From: Sistotremastrum niveocremeum HHB9708
Lineage: Eukaryota; Basidiomycota; Agaricomycetes; Sistotremastrales; Sistotremastraceae
Length of the DNA: 64,000 nt
Reading direction: 5' to 3'
NCBI GenBank assembly: GCA_001630475.1
Contig: KV419410.1
Coordinates: 310,001 to 374,000, forward strand
Under the pieces are notes generated by a model, which saw only the letters and a program-made list of their open reading frames with translations, searched no databases and was not told the DNA's origin. A program made the position numbers and the translations under genes. Numbering within the stretch: the stretch's first letter is position 1; the number at the start of each line of letters is the position of its first letter. Positions 1 through 12,119 of the stretch are shown in pieces.

Positions 1-342
1 ACTTCCGAAGGCTTCACACTCGTGTCCGAATGGTGGCCTAGCCTGTTGAACATAACGTGCACCTGGATCTCACTTCCGTCCAACGGTCTTAACTACATCG
101 ACCCTTTTATCGCATCTGGACAGGCCATGTGGGGCCAAATCGACTTCAGCCAGAGGAACCTGAAAGGCGTCCCCGGCGTGTTCATGGCCATCAGTCAGTT
201 ACATGCAGATGCTTCCAAAGGCCTCCGCGTTCGGCTCAGGCCCCACGACGTGAATACCTCCAGCATGTGGTGGTTCGTGGATACTTGGTACGGTTCGGAT
301 ATAAAAGAAGTCGGTGGGGTCATCTGGGCGAGACGTTTCTGA
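1..342 (+). CDS. Open frame of unknown identity, open at the left edge
   Basis: This frame is open from the first base and ends with a TGA at 340-342, so it could be the last exon of a gene that begins left of the window. It would encode about 113 residues rich in Trp and Ser (for example SEWWPSLLN and SSMWWFVDTWYG). I recognise no family, signal or membrane segment. The downstream neighbour is a P450 pseudogene on the opposite strand, ending 110 bp away. It may equally be a chance open frame; upstream sequence or transcript data would be needed to decide. Confidence 0.2.
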   Translation, partial: TSEGFTLVSEWWPSLLNITCTWISLPSNGLNYIDPFIASGQAMWGQIDFSQRNLKGVPGVFMAISQLHADASKGLRVRLRPHDVNTSSMWWFVDTWYGSDIKEVGGVIWARRF

Positions 343-451
343 ACTCGTAAGCCGTCGAGGCGAATTCTTTTGGATGTGAGAATGCGGAAACAAGTTGTCC
401 AGTATTAATGTGTATATTATTCCTCTAGATCTCTTGTTAAATAACAAGAAT

Positions 452-1127
452 TTACGATCCGAGCAGAGCACCTCCAAAGTCGTTTCTAACGGTAAATTTG
501 CATTGGAATGGTTTTGGATGGCTGACGATCATTGTCGATGAACTCGTGTCCACGCTTCAATTCAAGAAATAATACCTTATAGGGCCATTCTCGTATTCAA
601 GATGCGTTGTGATAGGATATCCTTTCTCGTCGGTCGGAATCGAAATATCAAATACTGACAATAGTGTGGCCATGGCGAGCCATAACGATGCAGAAGCAAA
701 GTGACGTCCAGGACAAACTCTATTGATGAAATCAAGCTGCGATGAACAGGGAGTCACATACCGCCTTCCAGGAGTTCGGTGGCAGCCTTGAAATTGTTGA
801 GCACGATGATGAGGTTGTCGCCAAATATTCTTAGGCCAATGACGGGACCTGCAATTATGGAGATGGGAGGGGTTTGATGGAACGATCAAGCTCCTGACCA
901 TAGAACTTAGATCAGTACGAAAACGTTATCCACGGTTGGGACGTAGGCATCTGAAAGGCATTGCCAACGAGTGGATATTGCCGGGGTCCGGGAGGATAAG
1001 GCGAACGAGGACGGTATGATAGCAATCTCACGGCAAGAAAGAAACCAGCCACAGTTAAGATACAGAATCCCACAATGGCAGACAGATGGAAATAGTCATT
1101 GAAGGAATAGAAATTCATGCCTAGCAA
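452..1127 (-). pseudogene. Cytochrome P450 remnant lacking its whole middle
   Basis: Exon 1 (1127-899) encodes an N-terminal membrane anchor followed by the proline-rich hinge YPPGPRQYPLVGN and the P450 start WITFSY. Exon 2 (848-762) carries VIGLRIFGDNLIIVL and KAATELLE, the usual second block. The sequence then jumps directly to the haem-ligand region VCPGRHFASASLW (from about 719) and a last exon (521-452) ending in HPKPFQCKFTV. About 300 or more central residues, including the I-helix and ExxR, are absent. The apparent junction lies inside what looks like a 42-bp chimeric intron (761-720). Exon 1 also has TGA at 914-912 where the family has Trp, and the joined exons are out of frame. Anchor, hinge, haem motif and C-terminus all fit a microsomal fungal P450. 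It is almost certainly dead as an enzyme. Confidence 0.85.
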
Positions 1128-2234
1128 CCCAGCGCAAGAAGGCGGGGACAGGAAAGAAGCCAGTTAGTCTTGCAGAAAGTCAGAAAGCTTTTGATGCTCG
1201 GTCGTCTCTATCATGCCTCCTCGACGGCTATCGCCAGTAGAGTCTCAAAAGGTCAGGTTGGTGTAGCGCCCCGGTCAGGGAATATGGCGAATGAATTGAT
1301 GCCAGAGGGTCGCCTACGACGGGGGAAGAGAAGCACCAATCGTCATTTAGGCACCTGACCTGGACCTGCAACTTAAAATCTGAGAATACGAGGCATAAGG
1401 TCGAGGGTGCGGTTGATTGGTAGGCCGCCAGTAGTCTGTGAACACATGGACACATTGAGAAGGATGAGTTCCCGCGTGCAAATTCCACGAAATCATATGC
1501 TTTGCTGTTCCTGATAGCTGACACCCGTGTTCTGCTTTGTTCTGATACCGTAGATCTCATGTCACCAAGACCTCCATATGATCACATTGATAAGACCAAT
1601 TAGACCCCCCAGTGCGTCGCCCGCGCAGTGTGGGACTTGCGCTATCTTCGTTGATCAAAGCATCATCGGTGGCAGTAGACCATGGGGACATGGCTGTGAT
1701 TCACTGAGCTGACATGTCCTCAGAGCTGGCCCTGAGCTAGCTGGACGCGACGCACGTTACTGCGCAAACGTTGGCGATGCCGTCAGCGTCGACAGAGAGG
1801 AACGACGAGCAAAATTTCTGAATTTTGATGAATTTTGATGGTAATTTCGATGATAGATGGTATCGAACTGCGAGTCATTAGAAAGGCCCAATGGAATATT
1901 CGGGGTCGAGTGGGCCAGGGGACGGAAGATTGGTTGCCGAGGGCGGCTCGTGGTTGAAATCTCCGGAGACCATTGGTCGCAGGAAATGCCCCCTCTTTCT
2001 CGTCGACCGCTCTCTCTCTCCTCGTCGTTCTGTGCTATTATATTCGTACATATTTCTCCATTTTCATCGCTGTAACCGCCGTCCCCGTCATTGTTTCCAT
2101 ATCTGGATTTGCCTTTTGTTCTATTGTTCTCCTGTTCGGATCTGTGAATTCGCTCTCCACCTCACTGTTCTCTTCTTCCGTCTCCTGTTCCCAACCCAAC
2201 TAGCTATCATCTCACCAGTTTACTGTCTATAGCC
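1128..2234. other. Intergenic region with pyrimidine-rich leader
   Basis: I see no gene in this 1.1-kb stretch between the P450 remnant and the PB1 gene. A short direct repeat (gaattttgat twice) lies near 1817-1840. From about 1985 to 2230 the plus strand is rich in C and T, as is common for basidiomycete promoters and 5' leaders, so this part is probably the promoter and untranslated leader of the gene starting at 2235. Confidence 0.5.
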
Positions 2235-4860
2235 ATGGATGGCGGAATCATTATGCTGGTACGCAGTCATAACGTCCATTTCATTAATAGGATCTAACCG
2301 AAGCTCTATCGCAGGGCGTCGACGGCCCACCTTCATCCATGGTACGATAGTCTTTTAGCATTTTGCAAATGCTTCCTAACAGCTTCCTTAGGCCTTCAAG
2401 AGAGCCGTGTTGAAATACCCGCCTCGAGAGTTCTCGCTCGACGTACTTCCTCCCGCTAAGCATGGTCAGTACTTTTGCGTGGCACAGCCCTAGAATTTTG
2501 ACGTCGACATGTGGCCTATAGGGAGCGCTTACTCTTATGGTCTGAGAGTCTCTCCGATCAAATCAGATACCGCGACTATCAATTCAGGTCATTCATGGTC
2601 CCACGACTACGAGATCTGGCGCCGATGGGAAGACTGCCTGAATTTCCAGGAAATTTTGGAGCAGGAATACGCAGAGATGTCGAAAGAAAAACGTAGGGGT
2701 CTTGCGAGCGGCAAGGGCATCAAGAAAGGTGGCGTGTACCAGAGATCAGACTTCGCCTCGTCTTGGGACTCTCTGCCACCTGGCCCAGATCCCAGTTCAG
2801 TCGCCAGAGACATCCATGCTTACCTGCCTCGTCTTTCCAAGAAGGGATCCATTTTTCGCATCAACCAAGCTACCATCGCACAGAGAGGCAAAGAGTTCGA
2901 AGCGCTCATCAAGGCTCTATGGGATTCAGATCCGCCCACTCTTGTCAAAGAATTACGTCAATCATCGACCGTCCGCGATTTCTTTGGCTTTTGGAGGAGA
3001 GACTCTGATCGACTGAAGAGATCTGGGATTGCTGCACCGACCAGTCCCAGTCTTTACAGCACGGTCTCGGTATCTGCTTTCTCCCTGGTCCCGACGAGTC
3101 CCACTTCTGCCGATGGAGTAGCTCCCATGCTCCTCAAGCTGAAGTCGGACGACAACATGTCCATCACTTCTCGTGACTCCAACAACACCATCACGCCCAA
3201 CCCACTGGCAACGCTGTCCCCATCGGGATCCTCATTCTCCTACTCCAGAAAGCGAGAATCTGATGACAGTACACTCGAGAGTGGTTCTTTGCCATTGACA
3301 CCCAATTCCCCCGTCGAAGGGTTCGGCGGTTCTGACCCATCACTCAAGTTCGTTCTCGACTCATCAGACATCGAATTCGAAGAACCCGCCGAACTCACTT
3401 CCACCTTTACTCATCGTTCTGCTGACTTTTTGCGCTATCAACATCAGCAAAGAGCGGCCACTAATCCTTCGGCAGATGCTCAGCACGGCCTCCCTTCACC
3501 GGTCGCTGCTTCCGCTCCTCGGCCCCCAAGACGCGGAGCCCCGCCAGCGCTAACCGTGAATAATCGGTCTGTCCGTATCCTCCCTGCGTCGGGCTTGGCC
3601 AGTCCAGTCGAGGAAGATGAGGCAATTTACCTCCCTCATTTTGACTGGCCTACTCCCCCGGCGTCTCTTGGTACACCACCGCCTCCCGGTCCACCGCGTT
3701 CAGTGCTCCTTGCCAACTCCAGGAGATCGCCGCTCAGTGCAACCACATTCGACTCTTCGCCACAGAGTGCAGTCTTCTCAGAAGCTGAGACGGACATCTC
3801 GAGTGCCACATCGCTTCAGGCCTCGTCTGCTTCCAGCTTGTACGAGCGCAAACGTGCCAAGTCGCTGGTAAATCCTCGATCAAGCAACCGTTCAGATGGA
3901 CCCTCTCGAAAAGCGAGCGTGCAGTTCGAGAAAGAGCCTGTACCGAGCATTCGGGACTCCATCGCCAGCTTGACATCCATCTACACTCAGTCGTCTGCGC
4001 AAGCTGGTCCTCCTCGACATGTGCGCGGTGGAAGCGGTGATCTGAGACGTAGCTTGTCTTCGGGATCCAGGAGACACGCAGAGAGCATTCATGGAAGAAC
4101 TTACGATCCCTCAATGGCTGAAGAAGAGAGTCTGCATGATAGTCTGGATTTCATCGACAGCTATCTGGAAGACGGTATGTTGCCACTTCAACTCACCACT
4201 TCTGCAGAAGCTCATACGTATCCACGAGTAGAATCCGCTCAACTATTCGACTCTTTGAATCTTCATGAAGGCAACTGGGACGCTCGACGGCGAACCATCT
4301 TGCATGATGAGCCAGCTCGTCCTGAATCCATGATTGGAGGCCGCGATTCCATCAACTTCTCTTTGCCATCACCACATCGATATTCCAGCTTTGGCTCATT
4401 CCGCGGCTCTATGGGACCTCTCCCGCAATCTCCAAGTAGCATCGTCTCAGAACATAGCGCCGAATCCCCGTTGGAAGCCACAAATCTATCACCGACTTTC
4501 GTGGTCAAGGCGATTTTCCAAGACTCGATCATTGTCTTGAAGGTTGATCGCACGATCTCGCTACATGACCTGCGACATCGTATCCACGAGAAATTCAGCA
4601 AGCAGGAAGACATTCCACTTTCGGAAACTCTTGTCCTTGGATACGTATCTCCCTCGCCAGCCTCTCCAGAAAAACGCAGCTCGGGCGGTCGTCCGCGCTC
4701 AAATTCCGACGCTGCTTCCTTCATCTCCTCTGTCTCGACGCTTGACATAGGCCGAGTCGAATTCGTGACGGAAGAAGAGCAGTGGCAAAATATCAAAGCT
4801 ACCGGAGGGGCTAAGATGACCATTCGCATTTTCGATTCTCTGTCCGATATTGCGGGCTGA
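2235..4860 (+). CDS. PB1-like domain protein with long serine-rich middle
   Basis: Joined exons 2235-2258, 2315-2341, 2392-2464 and 2522-4860 give 820 residues. The first ATG is followed by two very small exons of 24 and 27 bp, and the frame is kept across three introns of about 50-57 bp. The N-terminal 150 residues (for example WRRWEDCLNFQEILEQEYAE) look folded. Residues about 200-690 are Ser/Pro-rich and low in complexity, typical of phosphorylated linkers. The last 120 residues (FVVKAIFQDSIIVLKVDRTI, then LHDLRHRIHEKF and a final WQNIKATGGAKMTIRIFD) have the beta-grasp pattern of a PB1 domain. PB1 domains pair with other PB1 proteins in polarity and NADPH-oxidase signalling. I infer a scaffold role; no catalytic motif is visible. 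Confidence 0.75.
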
Positions 4861-5211
4861 GGAGTCGAAACCTTTGTTGGTCACTCTGGATGCACTCGCC
4901 TCGGATTATCTCTCACATTTTCATTTCATCTTCTTCGTAAATGTTTTTCTTCGGATTTTTGTCGATATCCCTTCGAGCTTGATTCAAGTAGCATACCCTT
5001 TCGCTTATAATGCGCCATTTCGTTCTCTGTTCGACTCTTCCTCTATCTCGCTTCCTGTGTCTGGCGTTCAGGTGTTGTAATTCAAATTGGAGACATTGAA
5101 ATAGACTGAAGTTGTACAAAGAGTCTCAAGTGAAACGAGAAGACATGGCTCCAACGCCGAGCACTTCGGCGTCGAGAAAGATACCGCTGAGGCAGTTCTG
5201 TCAGTGAATGT
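4861..5211. other. Convergent 3' intergenic region
   Basis: This 350-bp stretch lies between the ends of the plus-strand PB1 gene and the minus-strand ARP10 gene. It is T-rich on the plus strand after 4905 and holds no recognisable gene. A possible extra 3' exon of ARP10 (LPQRYLSRRR, reading minus from about 5200) could extend into it, but the reading is ambiguous. Confidence 0.4.
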
Positions 5212-7190
5212 TCAAGTGGGAACAGTTAAAAGCCCATGAGTATTCGCCGGCGGGGGCCCATGACCCCATGGAACATACTTGTGGGTCCAATCCGGCATAA
5301 CCATATGGCGTTGCGATCTCACAGAAGTGCTAGGATCGGTCTGCGAAGATTCGCCAATATCTGTCTCAGTATTCGCATTGGCTTCTGCCTGATCCCACTT
5401 CTCGCGCGACATATCTTGTCCACCGATCTTTAGCGACCTGAAGAAGATCATCAATTTCCATCAGGATGCATCAAAGCAGAAAGACGATTACCCTGTCAGT
5501 GAGCCGCCAACCCATGGGAGAGCAGCGGGGGAGTAAGCAGGCGCGCGACCAGCATTATGAGCGGTCGTCGCTGATGCGGGGGCGCCGTGATTGGGATCAT
5601 TCACGATCGAGAGAACACTTTTCATGGGACGTAGAGTGGCGAAGGGATCATAGAATCGTTTCGAAGGACTAGTACCCGGCGGTCTTGTAGGCTTCTCCAG
5701 GGCTAACAACAGTTGCTTTCGTAGACGGGTTATGAAGCCAGGGAGCATCGCTGTTCCCCCGACGATGAGGATTGATGAGGCCAACTGACCCCGAAGGTCA
5801 ATCGGAACCTGATTTTTCAATCGCCGTTAGAGAAGAAAACCTTGAACCTTTTCATTTGATGACTCACCTTCAACAGTGAATGCAATATAACTTCCGCGAT
5901 GCTCAGTTCATCAATATCGCCACCCTCGAAAAAGAGCTCTGCTGCGCGCTCCCTAATCCATCCAGGGATAATCAGTGTTCCCATACCAGGAACAGACTGT
6001 GGTTGTGCCATAGCAGCAGGTGATAATGCAGACACTGTCATTTTCACGTCCGTTGCTGTTGACCGAGGTTTATATATTTCTTCTATCACATTTGAATATG
6101 CTTCGGCAGCGGATTGTCTGGAGGTCGCCTCTGGTTGGCTTGGGGTTACGTTGGATGTTCTGGACATCGTGACCGGCGTCGTAGATTCTTGTTCTGCGTC
6201 TGACATTATAGAATCACTGTCTGGGACCATCATAGTCGCCGTTGATTCGGCATTCGATGGAGGTTCTTGGGTCAAATCAATGGGATTACTCGCAAAACAG
6301 CATCTCGTCTTGATTTCTTCCACGACGGCGTCTGTGAGGAGTTCCTCCGGTACTCGAGTTATTCTGTCCGCCGTTGGAATGCTGACAGAACTCCCGAGGT
6401 TGGGTAAAGGCGGAATGTATGACGCGAACTGTAGCAGAAGCGCTTTGATGTGCGCATTGAATCTCGCGCCTGCTAGAGGAGTAGTCTTGAGATGGGTGTA
6501 TAGGGGACGGGATGAGAAGATCTGAGAGACAGTTAGTTGGGTGGCAAGAGCATCTTTGCGAAGGGAGTATGCACCGGTAAAGCTGTGCTTTCAAGATGGC
6601 CGCAGTCAAGTACAAGACCAGTAACACGACCGACAGCCAAGAGAGATAGTAGAGAACTTGATGCGAAAGAAATCGAGGGAGCTTGTAAGTTTGTGAAAAG
6701 AGCTCGGGCTAGAGTTTCCTTGACGCGCAAGGGTAGCAGGGGGTGCTCAACAATGATGACTTTCCTGGCTCTTGGATCTGCCATTAGTGAGCTGCGCATA
6801 TATGTTAAGATTCCATTAACTCAGCCAATACGAGGTGCACCATCACCTATGGAAGACTCGACGAAGGTGGTCTTTGAGCCGCAGATACAGCACCGTATCC
6901 TCTTCGCCGCGTCCAGCCACCTCGTCCAAACCAGTCAGCGACCACAGAGGTCTCTTGTCGAGGCCATCCACGAAAAACACGTCGCGGGGCCTGCCTTCGC
7001 CGCTGAAACCAACTTTCCAAATGTGTGAGCCAGGGTCAATCACGATACGGTCTTCCGTGCCATAAAGGGAATGACGACGTGTTGTAGTATAGTGAGGAGA
7101 GCTAATGACCCCAGTTGGTCGTGTTGATGCTGGAGTAGTTGGGTCGAATGAAGCTTGTCGACGAGGAGTGCTAGGAAATTCGACAGACAT
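5212..7190 (-). CDS. ARP10: Actin-related protein 10, dynactin pointed-end subunit
   Basis: Exon 1 (7190 to about 6849) ends in LKDHLRRVFH and contains the actin-like opening IVIDPGSHIWKVGFSGEGRP. The next exon carries KVIIVEHPLLP and VGRVTGLVLDCGH, the second phosphate-binding segment of the actin fold. A later exon (about 6520-5870) has a low-complexity Ser/Thr insert, then PGWIRERAAELFFEGGD. The next contains SSILIVGGTAMLPGFITRL, matching the actin ILxGG...PGF segment. This order fits fungal Arp10, which caps the Arp1 filament of dynactin, the dynein cofactor in the cytoplasm. The 3' end is uncertain: I stop at the TGA at 5212, but a further short exon downstream is possible. The start is only 45 bp from the divergent ASA1 start, so the two probably share a promoter. 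Confidence 0.8.
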
Positions 7191-7235
7191 GGCAAAGGTA
7201 CAGTCTTACCGTGTCCGCGCTTTGTTGACTTCGTG

Positions 7236-8670
7236 ATGCCACCCCCTCCACCATCTCCTGCGCATATCCTTAGACTCCATGGTTCTCAGATAAACGATCT
7301 CTCATTCTCTCCTGACAACGAGCGACTCTACGCTGGCGACGCCGACGGACATGTTACCATTTCTTCTACAATTACACTTCGACCGATTGCGAATTGGAAA
7401 CCGCATTCAGATGGTCTTCTCGGCATACAAGAGTGGAACGAATTTATCATAACGTAGATCCTCTCGCATAATTGCAAATGGACTTTGGCTACCCTATCAT
7501 GTGCATAGGCAGGGTCGAGATAACAAACTACATATATGGCAAAGACCTGGGAAGGCTGCTCAGCTCACTGAAACTGCCGGTTCTCCAGATCTCGCAACTC
7601 CACAACTCTTGAAGACCCTAGATGTCAATTCTCTGAACTACTGTCGATTCTCAATTATGAACCTATACGATACCACCGATTTGGGCTACACAGGCATGTT
7701 GGCCATCCCAAATCTCGTTGATTCTTCAGTGGCATGTATCTTTCGGTTTGAGTCTTGGGCTGTATTATGACCCTTTGATAGGCGGATATATGGAGCCTAC
7801 CCTCGCTGACGAGGATCCACGCAGCTGTGGGGAAGTGGGATGTTGAAGGACCCATTCCTGTCGACGGCAGAGGGGACACGAAGACAGGTTCGTTCATCAC
7901 TTGAATGCTATTCGGGCATACGACATCTTCATTTTCTAGGGATCATCATGGCCTTACACCTCTTTTTGAGCGAAGAAGAATCAAGCTCGCGCCGTCGTCT
8001 CAAGCTTCTGGCTGCGTACGAAAATGGGTCTGTGACTCTATGGGGTTTCAGCGAAGGCCTGGGTGATATGTCGGTGGAATCGAAGGGGTGGAATGAGATA
8101 TGGTCGTCTCGAATACATGTCGAGACAGGTGATTTCACATGGTGCCAGCGATCTCCGTGTTCAATGTTCATGTTGTTTTTCAGTCATGGCGATGGCGGTA
8201 ACTCCTGAAAATCGCGTGGCGTTTACTGTTTCAGCAGATCACATTATCGGCCAGTATCCGATGGAGGTATGCTATCTGTGTCTGAAGCGCTTCCGAGACT
8301 GAAGACCGTTCAGCAAACTGAGTGCGAAAGTACCAATGCTTCTCCCACAATACACCGTACAAAATATCCAGGAAATGCTGCCATTGCGATACGTTCCGAT
8401 GGCCGAATATTCGCAACAGGCGGATGGGATGGCAAAGTTCGACTTTATTCAACGAAATCATGCAAACCCCTCGGCACATTGAGTTACCACAGGGACAGTT
8501 GTCGCGCCATTGCTTTCGCAAACCAAAATTACGAGGGATTTGCTTCAGATGACGCTGACGAGTCTGACGATGATATCGAAGAACGGCTGGAAAGGAAACA
8601 CTGGTTCGCGGCCGGTGGGAAGGAAGGTCGCATATCGCTCTGGAAGTTGATGGATTTCACAAAGAAGTAG
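7236..8670 (+). CDS. ASA1: ASTRA-associated protein 1, WD40 propeller
   Basis: The protein starts MPPPPPSPAHILRLHGSQI and continues with WD-type repeats: INDLSFSPDNERLYAGDADG, GRDNKLHIWQRP, LLAAYENGSVTLWGF and near the C-terminus GRIFATGGWDGKVRLYS and KEGRISLWKLMDF. This layout, with the THxRDNKLxxW block after the first repeat, is that of Asa1/GNB1L, a subunit of the ASTRA complex that helps mature PIKK kinases such as Tra1 and TOR. At least five introns interrupt it. The one near 7728-7787 has no good GT donor in frame with the conserved ADIWSLP block; it works either with a GC donor (gcatgt) or an alternative gtggca donor. The acidic insert SDDADESDDDIEE before the last repeat is probably a loop. 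Confidence 0.85.
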
Positions 8671-8741
8671 ATGTACAGCACAAAATAGTACAGCAAAATG
8701 ATCGCATACATATAATCTCCTAATATCACTACCCAACCAAA

Positions 8742-10477
8742 TCAACCCATACTCTGATGGAAATGCAAGAATCGTTGATTGGCAGCTGTCAGCACGCCGA
8801 TCGCATTGTCGTATTCTGCTTCTGCTTTCGCCACATATCCAGGGGGTGCGCGTGACCGAGGAGGCAGTCCTTCGACCGGATCCGTGACTACTTCGATGTG
8901 CTGCGATATGAGAGGGACGCCGGGTGGCGCCGTCGTCGTAAATCCAGCTGCTGCGAATGGCAACAATTCTACCGCATACTGTCAACGGGATATGTCAGCG
9001 TTCAATGAGTCAAGAAGCATGTAGGATAGATTTCTCACCCGTAATGAAACTCTTGGGAACACGAAACTAATTTTCGTAGTTGCTGCGATATTGACCTCGC
9101 CTTGGAGTACTCGTTCACCTCCGGCTGCTGAAGTTTCGGCACTCCCTTGAGTTTCACTGAGAGGCCACACGATGCCTCTCCCAGCAACTTGAGGAAAGGT
9201 GGTATCGGAGCGCTCTTCTCTATTATTATCGGAGGCATCTGGTCCGACGGCAAGCGTACGCTTGAGACGAATCAAGAATGAGGACGGAGTGGAAAGAAGG
9301 TCTAACAATTGCGGATCTGCAGATTTTAGGGTAATCCACAGGGGGACAGGGGAGTTCAAGGAGAATATGAGCTGGTTGATATCTGAGATAAGTTTTCTAG
9401 AAGTGAGGAATCTCTCACAGGTGTCCCAAGAGCAAGCTATATCAAAATTAGTATCTCAGATTAGGGGAGAGGTTGGAGAGCTCCCACAGAAACTTCAACT
9501 TCAACTTGTTTCGTGTCGAATAGTGTACCTTGGATTTTTACTGGAGGTAGCACCTTCCAGCCAGCGGGATCAGCATCGGGCCCGACCATTTGACCGCCAT
9601 CTATATATGAGGCCCGCTGAAGGTCCGAAGGAGGGGGCGGCCGTCGTCGGGGATAATGAGCGACAGATGTAGCAAGCCTACGACATGCTCAGTATATATG
9701 AGCATATATTGCAACCCGAGAGCGTACGTGTTATCGACTCTGAAACTTCCTCTCTTGATGGTGACGGTAAGCTTGTAGTCCACATACGCAGCCGAGCCAC
9801 GCTCGGTGAAACTTGGAGGTAAAGGGAAGGTTCGCTTAGGGCCTTTAGGAGTGTCCGATGCTTGAGTTTCTTCGGGAAGTGTTATTGAGAAATCCCAAGA
9901 GTAGGTGCCCTTTAGCTTAGGGCTCGCCGCCTTGACTTTGCTTTTGCTTCCTCCGACCTCCGGTACAGGGGTCGGGTTTTTTGGATCGCCCATCTCAGTC
10001 GACCATAGTGTGATAACCTGTGAGTAGAAAGGTACAGGATCTTGACCGACTTGCAGAGTTTCGCCTGAAAGCTAGATGGCGTGCTTTGAGCACCAAGATC
10101 GGGATGCATTCGTTTGCGGGAGTGCCACTTACAGTAAGAGTGACACCTTGGATGTGTTCCGTCTTTTCGAGATCCAGCTCCACTTTTCCGGTTATCTTAT
10201 CATTATCGAAAAAGAGCGGAAGACTCTTCGGATCCTTAGCCTTGCTGTTGACCTTTAGAAGTAACCAAGCTTTTGGCTTAGAACCTGGAAGAGATATCAC
10301 TCGTTACGGTTCAGAAGTTATCTTCATATTAGCCTTACCTGTCTCAAGAGTATACACATGCTCAGAACGCAGAACACCCCTGTCGGTCCTCGCAGAACTG
10401 TATCCCGGTAATTCATGGTCAGTCTTCCCATCGCCAGTAGCTGGAGGTGTCGCTGGTGGCAGGTCCTCTTTGCCCAT
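8742..10477 (-). CDS. Arrestin-like domain protein
   Basis: The start ATG at 10477 gives MGKEDLPPATPPATG, then a spliced arrestin N-domain: SKPKAWLLLKVNSKAKD, DKITGKVELDLEKTEHIQG and LKGTYSWDFSITLPEE, followed by SAAYVDYKLTVTIKRG, which matches the beta-strand pattern of Arrestin_N. A C-terminal region carries further beta-rich blocks and ends in NQRFLHFHQSMG. Six or so introns split it. Fungal alpha-arrestins recruit Rsp5-type ubiquitin ligases to plasma-membrane transporters, usually through PPxY motifs; I see only a possible weak motif near the N-terminus (LPGYSS), so ligase recruitment is not shown. Function beyond the fold is inference. Confidence 0.75.
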
Positions 10478-10694
10478 CGTTATGTGGGATAGGAGAGAGA
10501 TAGACCGTGGGGGAGGTTGTGTGATGATTGCGCTCTGTGTCCCATATCTTCTGTCTGCGTATAGCACTCGCCCCACATGGCGGCAGCTAGAAATCAATAC
10601 GCGTGAGATCGTTCTCGGTCACTCTGCCGCGTGAATGCCGCAGTATAGATCTTATCGTGCATCAATCCTGAATTGTCTACTGTAATATATACCG

Positions 10695-12007
10695 TTACAG
10701 AGTGCTCCGTAGTCTATAGAAGAAATTCATTATCAGAAGTGTATAAATCTCAAACTGATCTTTGGACATGAAAAGCAATGCCTGCGATAGCACAGCTTTC
10801 GTGATTTGAGCACCCATCCCCTGTGTCCAACATTAATATGTGAGGATACTGGGCACGAACAAATCATACCTTGTACCAACCCAAGAATCCGTCGTCTTTC
10901 AATACCTTCTTGAGTATATCTATAGCACCCACAGACTTGGCTTGAGTCTTTTGTGCTGAACCCTCCTTCTCCTCTCCCTTCGTTTCCTTGTCGGTACCGG
11001 CTTGGATGCGAACCTTGGCCATAATATAGGGGTACGTGACCTAGATAATCAAAAGTGAGCTGAAGCATAGTTGACTCGGGATCCAACTTACAACTGTAGC
11101 CAAGCTCTTGCTGAACGCGCCGAGCAAGAATGACATCCACGGATTTAACTTCGTTGCAGTTGAGCCCAGCAGGACCATGGTCTTGACGCGCTCAAAAACA
11201 CCATACGTAATGGATGGATTGACAGTCAAGACAAGACCAGGTTTGATGCCTAACCATAGTCCCTGCACCCCATCTTCTCGCACAATTTCACGCGCAACTC
11301 CAAGGAACGAATCATCTGATTCCGCCAGGGCCTTCTGATTCTCTGAACCAGGTGAAGGACTCTCAGGTTTTTTACGACCGACTTGTTGGCGAGTCGCTAT
11401 GACTGAAACTGGGATCGTGAATATTTGCGCGAGAGCCCCGGCCACGGCTCCTAAGAGCAGCTCTGCTGCCGTAGAAAGTGCGGGGATCGGAGATCCTGCA
11501 GGAAGCTTCTTGGTGAGTCTTTTGATATAAGAGGACCGGACGGCTGAGTAGAAGAAGAAATAGGCATATTCTGAAGAAAGGCAGCCTCTGTGAGTGAAAT
11601 GGGTGGTCCCCCAACGGAAGACTGACGCATCGAGAATGTATTGAGCATGCTTGCACCGAAACCTTTATAGTATCCAGCAATGCCTTCTTCCTTCAAAATA
11701 TCCAAGAGGAGGTTGACAATAGATATACGAGCAGCAGCTCGATCTGTGCGCTTTCCATTTTTGCTTGTCGTCGCTGCCTGTATCCGAGTCTTCACGCTAT
11801 TGAATGACGTTTATATCATAGATTGCTCCAAGAAACTCGATTAACATACGTGTCGAGGGGGTAGACAGCGCTATTAGTGAACATTTAGCATGATCTATGC
11901 GAAAGCGAGACATGGACGTACGCATTAGCAAATACACCTCCAAGAGCTCCAGCAAGAGCGTGACCAAACGGAGTGAGCTGCTCAACAGGAACGAAAGGCT
12001 TAGACAT
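10695..12007 (-). CDS. ANT1: Peroxisomal adenine nucleotide transporter, mitochondrial carrier family
   Basis: Spliced exons give a three-repeat carrier. Repeat 1 begins MSKPFVPVEQLTPFGHALAG with a VYPLD-type signature, then VKTRIQAATTSKNGKRTD and GIAGYYKGFGASMLNTF. Repeat 2 has AGALAQIFTIPVSVIATRQQ, an altered Px(D/E) signature with Ser in place of the acid, then GVQGLWLGIKPGLVLTVNPS. Repeat 3 has FSKSLATVVTYPYIMAKVRI and GFLGWYKGMGAQITKAVLSQ. The repeat-2 IPVSVIATRQQ and repeat-3 YPYIMAKVR forms are those of Ant1/PMP34, which exchanges ATP for AMP across the peroxisome membrane to feed fatty-acyl-CoA activation. The family is firm; the peroxisomal subtype is inferred from these signatures. 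The gene stops with TAA at 10695-10697. Confidence 0.82.
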
Positions 12008-12119
12008 GTCCGATGATGAGCTCGCTGCTGTTGGGGATGCTGGGGAAGAAGAGAGACGTACCGGAAGTTCAGATATAGGCTAACGGCGTAAGAGATTGGA
12101 TTGGGCAAGAAACAATCAC

